NCBI GenBank assembly: GCA_050633885.1
Contig: JBOEHK010000005.1
Location: 818,541-882,540 of the forward strand
Direction: 5' to 3'
Source of the DNA: JAWSVE01 sp050633885
Lineage (GTDB): Bacteria; Pseudomonadota; Gammaproteobacteria; Pseudomonadales; Cellvibrionaceae
DNA length: 64,000 nucleotides
The notes beneath the pieces were generated by a model, which saw only the letters and a list, made by a program, of their open reading frames with translations, was not told the DNA's origin and searched no databases. A program made the position numbers and the translations under genes. Shown here piece by piece: positions 61,904 to 64,000 of this stretch. The first letter of the stretch is position 1. Each line of letters opens with the position of its first letter.

Positions 61904-62345
61904 AGGATCGTAACCAAGTTGGTATTCGTGAACTTGGGTGGTGAATATTATAACTTGGTGAACTGTCTGCAGTTCTTTAGATACTCAGCAGCTTTTTCTC
62001 ATATCGGTTCTCATACTCTATCGGTGATAGCTCACCATCAACACGAGTCAGACCAACAGCTTATGTATCCAATCAGCCTCCCCCCTTCTATTGACTTCAC
62101 ATGCCTCAAACATATACAGCAGATAGCATTTTTATATTCCCCATTGCAATCTTAACCAATTAAAGTGGCTGCCGAGAGATCGGGGGATAACCAAGGTGCC
62201 ATTTAAGTCTCCGATAAAGTAACTGAGTAATTAAAACAGTAACGCCAAAAATTTAACCAACCACGCGCAGACCATTTGTGAGGTTTTTTATATCTTTCGC
62301 ATCGTGGCTTTCTTAGTTACATCCTTAACTAAATGGAGAAAGAAT
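61904..62345. other. gap between the IclR gene and the peptide gene
   Basis: About 440 bases without an intact gene. It contains the IS3-type relic described separately. The promoter for the 38-codon gene should lie in 62160-62340. Confidence 0.4.
61977..62059 (-). pseudogene. C-terminal relic of an IS3-family transposase
   Basis: On the minus strand a frame without start reads GLTRVDGELSPIEYENRYEK and then KLLSI and a stop. LSPxEYExRY is the usual end of IS3-family OrfB integrases. Only about 27 codons remain, so it is a scar of an insertion between the catabolic block and the far end. Confidence 0.6.
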
Positions 62346-62462
62346 ATGACTGCTCAAAGCTTAAAACCGATCATGCAAAATCAATCTGGTAGTAGTGCTG
62401 GCTATCCAAGTACGACTGGTAACCCATCGGGTGGTGGCCGCGATAATGGCCCGCGCAAGTAA
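62346..62462 (+). CDS. 38-residue Ser/Gly-rich peptide
   Basis: ATG 62346 has GGAG 7 bases upstream. The peptide is hydrophilic (starts MTAQSLKPIMQNQSGSS, ends GGGRDNGPRK) without signal sequence or membrane helix. The gene is followed by a hairpin and then, with its own good ribosome site, by the helical-repeat protein. I do not recognise it. It may be a signalling or regulatory peptide for its neighbour, or simply unrelated. Confidence 0.5.
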   Translation: MTAQSLKPIMQNQSGSSAGYPSTTGNPSGGGRDNGPRK

Positions 62463-62468
62463 GTAACA

Positions 62469-62498
62469 AATGCACTATGGATATATCTGTAGTGCATT
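62469..62498 (+). terminator. hairpin between the peptide and the helical-repeat gene
   Basis: AATGCACTA and TAGTGCATT form a perfect 9-bp stem with a 12-base loop, followed by AATTTTC. It starts 7 bases after the peptide stop. It would act as a leaky terminator setting a higher dose of the upstream peptide. Confidence 0.6.
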
Positions 62499-62522
62499 AA
62501 TTTTCACTTCAAGGAGATGGAA

Positions 62523-63788
62523 ATGAAAGCCCCTCTTCCTCCTTACCCAATGCTTGGGGAATGCTATAGGGAACTAGCAGTTGCGCTTGGTACGAAAAAT
62601 TCAAATCGTGAATTAGATCGATGGGCTAGAGAAGGTGATTTTGATTGGTCCTTGGAGGCGAGGCTCAAGAATAATCTGATCGTGGAGCCTCTGGCTCAGA
62701 AGGTAGGAATAGAATTTTCTGTCTTTGTATCAGAGGTATGTGATTGGACATGCCAGCGTCACTTAGCGCTCATAAGGGAAATAGCACTTGATGCCATGAC
62801 TCGTGAGGAAGCGTTACCACTGCTTTTGGAACATCATTTACTGCCTGGGTTGGCAGCCTTTTTGATCAATTTGCGTAAGGGTATCGATGGGCCTGACTTA
62901 AATACGTTTATCCATCCAGATCAGAATCCACTTGATGTTGTTTTTTGTTGGGTAGAAAGCTGCCTTGATATTGAAAGCTCAACTATTGCAAAACACTTCT
63001 ATCCTACATCACTAGGTAACGATAAAAATGGGCGGGAGGCCTTGAATAGGTGGCGGGATGGTAGCAAAGATCAATGTCCTGATTTGGCGAGCATCTGTGC
63101 AATAGCTGATTTGACCGCAAAAATATATCCTGACTGTATCGTTGAGATAGAGCATCTCAAGGCTTGGCTTTTAGTGGCTCGAATGATCGTCAAATTTGAG
63201 AAGAAGATTCCTGAGCTCAAGGCACAAGTGCATCAAAATATAATTGAAGGTGTACCGGCTAGAGATATTGGTTATGTGTTATCTGTCTCCAATGTTCAGA
63301 AATCTTCACGAAGAGATGTACTGATCGAACCAGGCTTGATGTTAGGCCATAGGCTTCGTCGGACTACAGATAAACGGAACAATGGTCGTCATGAGATATC
63401 TGTAGCTCTAGAAAATTTTGAGCAGACGCTAATTCAGTATGATCGAGAAGGTATATGTGATTATTATCTAAACTGGATGAAGGGACGCTACTACTTGCTT
63501 TCAGGCGAGTATCAAGAAGCTTTGAAATTTTATGAACAAGCTGCAGATGGTGCTCTTTATCGATCCGGCGGAACACAAAATGAGGTGTTGGAGGAAGCAC
63601 TTGCCCTCGCAGCGAAGCTTGGGAAGTTACCTTTGTACAAGCGTTTAAAGCACCGGGCGATAGTATTTGGGTTAGATGTTCTACCGCCTATTTCAGATAA
63701 ACAAATCGCTAATCAAGATGAGATGAAGAAATGGTCTGAAAATTTCACCCGGCTCTTTCCTCCACAAGGGCACTTCCCTACAGTCTGA
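62523..63788 (+). CDS. helical-repeat (TPR-like) protein with possible HTH, unknown function
   Basis: A 421-residue soluble protein. Residues of about 175-215 (REALNRWRDGSKDQCPDLASICAIADL) look like an XRE-type HTH. Near the C terminus, WMKGRYYLLSGEYQEALKFYEQAADGAL is a TPR-like unit, followed by further helices. AAGGAG is 6 bases before ATG 62523; an ATG at 62517 overlaps it and is less likely. It is the last cargo gene before the far transposon end. HTH plus TPR is the build of RRNPP peptide receptors, but the HTH here is not at the N terminus, so the resemblance is loose. Confidence 0.6.
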   Translation: MKAPLPPYPMLGECYRELAVALGTKNSNRELDRWAREGDFDWSLEARLKNNLIVEPLAQKVGIEFSVFVSEVCDWTCQRHLALIREIALDAMTREEALPLLLEHHLLPGLAAFLINLRKGIDGPDLNTFIHPDQNPLDVVFCWVESCLDIESSTIAKHFYPTSLGNDKNGREALNRWRDGSKDQCPDLASICAIADLTAKIYPDCIVEIEHLKAWLLVARMIVKFEKKIPELKAQVHQNIIEGVPARDIGYVLSVSNVQKSSRRDVLIEPGLMLGHRLRRTTDKRNNGRHEISVALENFEQTLIQYDREGICDYYLNWMKGRYYLLSGEYQEALKFYEQAADGALYRSGGTQNEVLEEALALAAKLGKLPLYKRLKHRAIVFGLDVLPPISDKQIANQDEMKKWSENFTRLFPPQGHFPTV

Positions 63789-63859
63789 CAGTCTCTACAT
63801 TAAAGGTATTTTTCTACCTAGAGAAAGCGGAATAGAAGTCGAATTTACTGAAAGTGAAT

Positions 63860-63996
63860 AGGTAAAGGTTAACCAAAACTATATGAATACTGGTTACCAA
63901 TGATCTATAGTCCATGGCGATAAAAGTTAACAACTCTATTGTCTTATTTTTGTCGTCGTAACCGATGGATAGCCTTAAAGTTAACAACTTTATTAT
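63860..63996 (-). repeat. TnsB-binding sites at the far transposon end
   Basis: Two clear sites in inverted orientation: AAGTTAACAACTCTATTGTC at 63924-63943 and AAGTTAACAACTTTATTATT at 63978-63997. A weaker one (AAGGTTAACCAAAACTATAT) begins at about 63865. Their spacing of 50-60 bases matches the separated sites of the Tn7 left end. The terminus itself should lie a few bases past the window. Confidence 0.8.
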
Positions 63997-64000
63997 TTTT

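Larger units (their letters stand above)
26588..64000 (+). mobile_element. Tn7-family transposon with defence and catabolic cargo (far terminus just outside window)
   Basis: The element starts with TGTTGGAGAACA, carries tnsABCDE in standard order reading inward, and has TnsB-site arrays at both ends in inverted orientation. By matching the spacing of the outermost site to the terminus on the glmS side, the other terminus should lie about 5 bases beyond 64000. Size would be about 37.4 kb, several times the 14 kb of Tn7 itself. Cargo order: type I restriction-modification, GHKL/STAS pair, CBASS, PLD protein, dicarboxylate catabolism regulon, peptide plus helical-repeat protein. Confidence 0.95.

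Noticed and set aside
61919..62155. 78-codon plus-strand frame after the IclR gene
   Set aside because: No ribosome site and no domain; the minus strand in the same place shows a convincing IS3 transposase end.
26588..64000. CRISPR array or Cascade genes as found in CRISPR-associated Tn7 elements
   Set aside because: No regularly spaced repeats and no cas genes; TnsD and TnsE are of the classical Tn7 type.

Overview
The window is a piece of a Gammaproteobacterial chromosome that is fairly AT-rich. The backbone order mnmE, mnmG, rsmG, parA, parB, atpIBEFHAGDC, glmU, glmR, glmS is the one known around the origin of Pseudomonas/Cellvibrio-type genomes. A secreted GH10 xylanase with an extra sugar-binding-type domain next to the origin fits a polysaccharide degrader of the Cellvibrionales type. 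This placement is inference; there is no rRNA gene here to test it.

1-9451: The end of mnmE is separated from mnmG by about 8.6 kb of accessory DNA. It holds a membrane protein, a toxin/immunity pair that reads as Tse2/Tsi2 (type VI secretion effector family) with a frameshifted second immunity-like relic about 2 kb further on, an XRE regulator with membrane segments, a HAD phosphatase without a normal start codon, a small exported protein, a MutS-type ATPase without mismatch-recognition domains, and the xylanase. The 800 bp before mnmG carry a cluster of DnaA boxes and an AT-rich stretch and are the likely oriC. 9452-26563: mnmG, rsmG, parAB, the full ATP synthase operon, glmU, a cytochrome b5-like protein, a DeoR regulator and glmS, all apparently intact.

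26588-64000: A true Tn7-family element begins 24 bp after the glmS stop codon, exactly where TnsD-directed insertion places Tn7. It carries complete tnsABCDE. The near end has TnsB-type sites at a 20-bp period; the far end has two clear sites and one weak one in inverted orientation, and the window seems to stop a few bases short of the far terminus. The element is therefore about 37.4 kb.

The cargo falls into three blocks. (a) Defence, 34.5-47.6 kb: a membrane protein coupled to type I restriction-modification (hsdR, hsdM, hsdS); a tRNA-like structured sequence; a GHKL ATPase plus STAS-like protein pair; a type II-short CBASS operon (small basic protein, YdjM-like membrane hydrolase, HNH-SAVED effector, CD-NTase, E2-like protein); and a phospholipase D-like protein. 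(b) Catabolism, 48-62 kb: a divergent regulon with a TctCBA tripartite tricarboxylate transporter and a 3-oxoadipyl-CoA-type thiolase on one side, and acyl-CoA dehydrogenase, class III CoA-transferase, a fused enoyl-CoA hydratase/3-hydroxyacyl-CoA dehydrogenase, ETF beta/alpha, ETF-quinone oxidoreductase and an IclR regulator on the other. Together they make a nearly self-contained beta-oxidation route for an imported dicarboxylate, adipate being the simplest guess. Two PcaR-like operators lie in the divergent promoter. (c) Far end, 62.3-63.8 kb: a 38-residue peptide gene, a hairpin, and a helical-repeat protein with a possible HTH.

The best candidates for an undescribed system are the tRNA-like element together with the wHTH-STAS-GHKL and STAS-wHTH proteins just upstream of CBASS, and the peptide plus helical-repeat pair at the far end.
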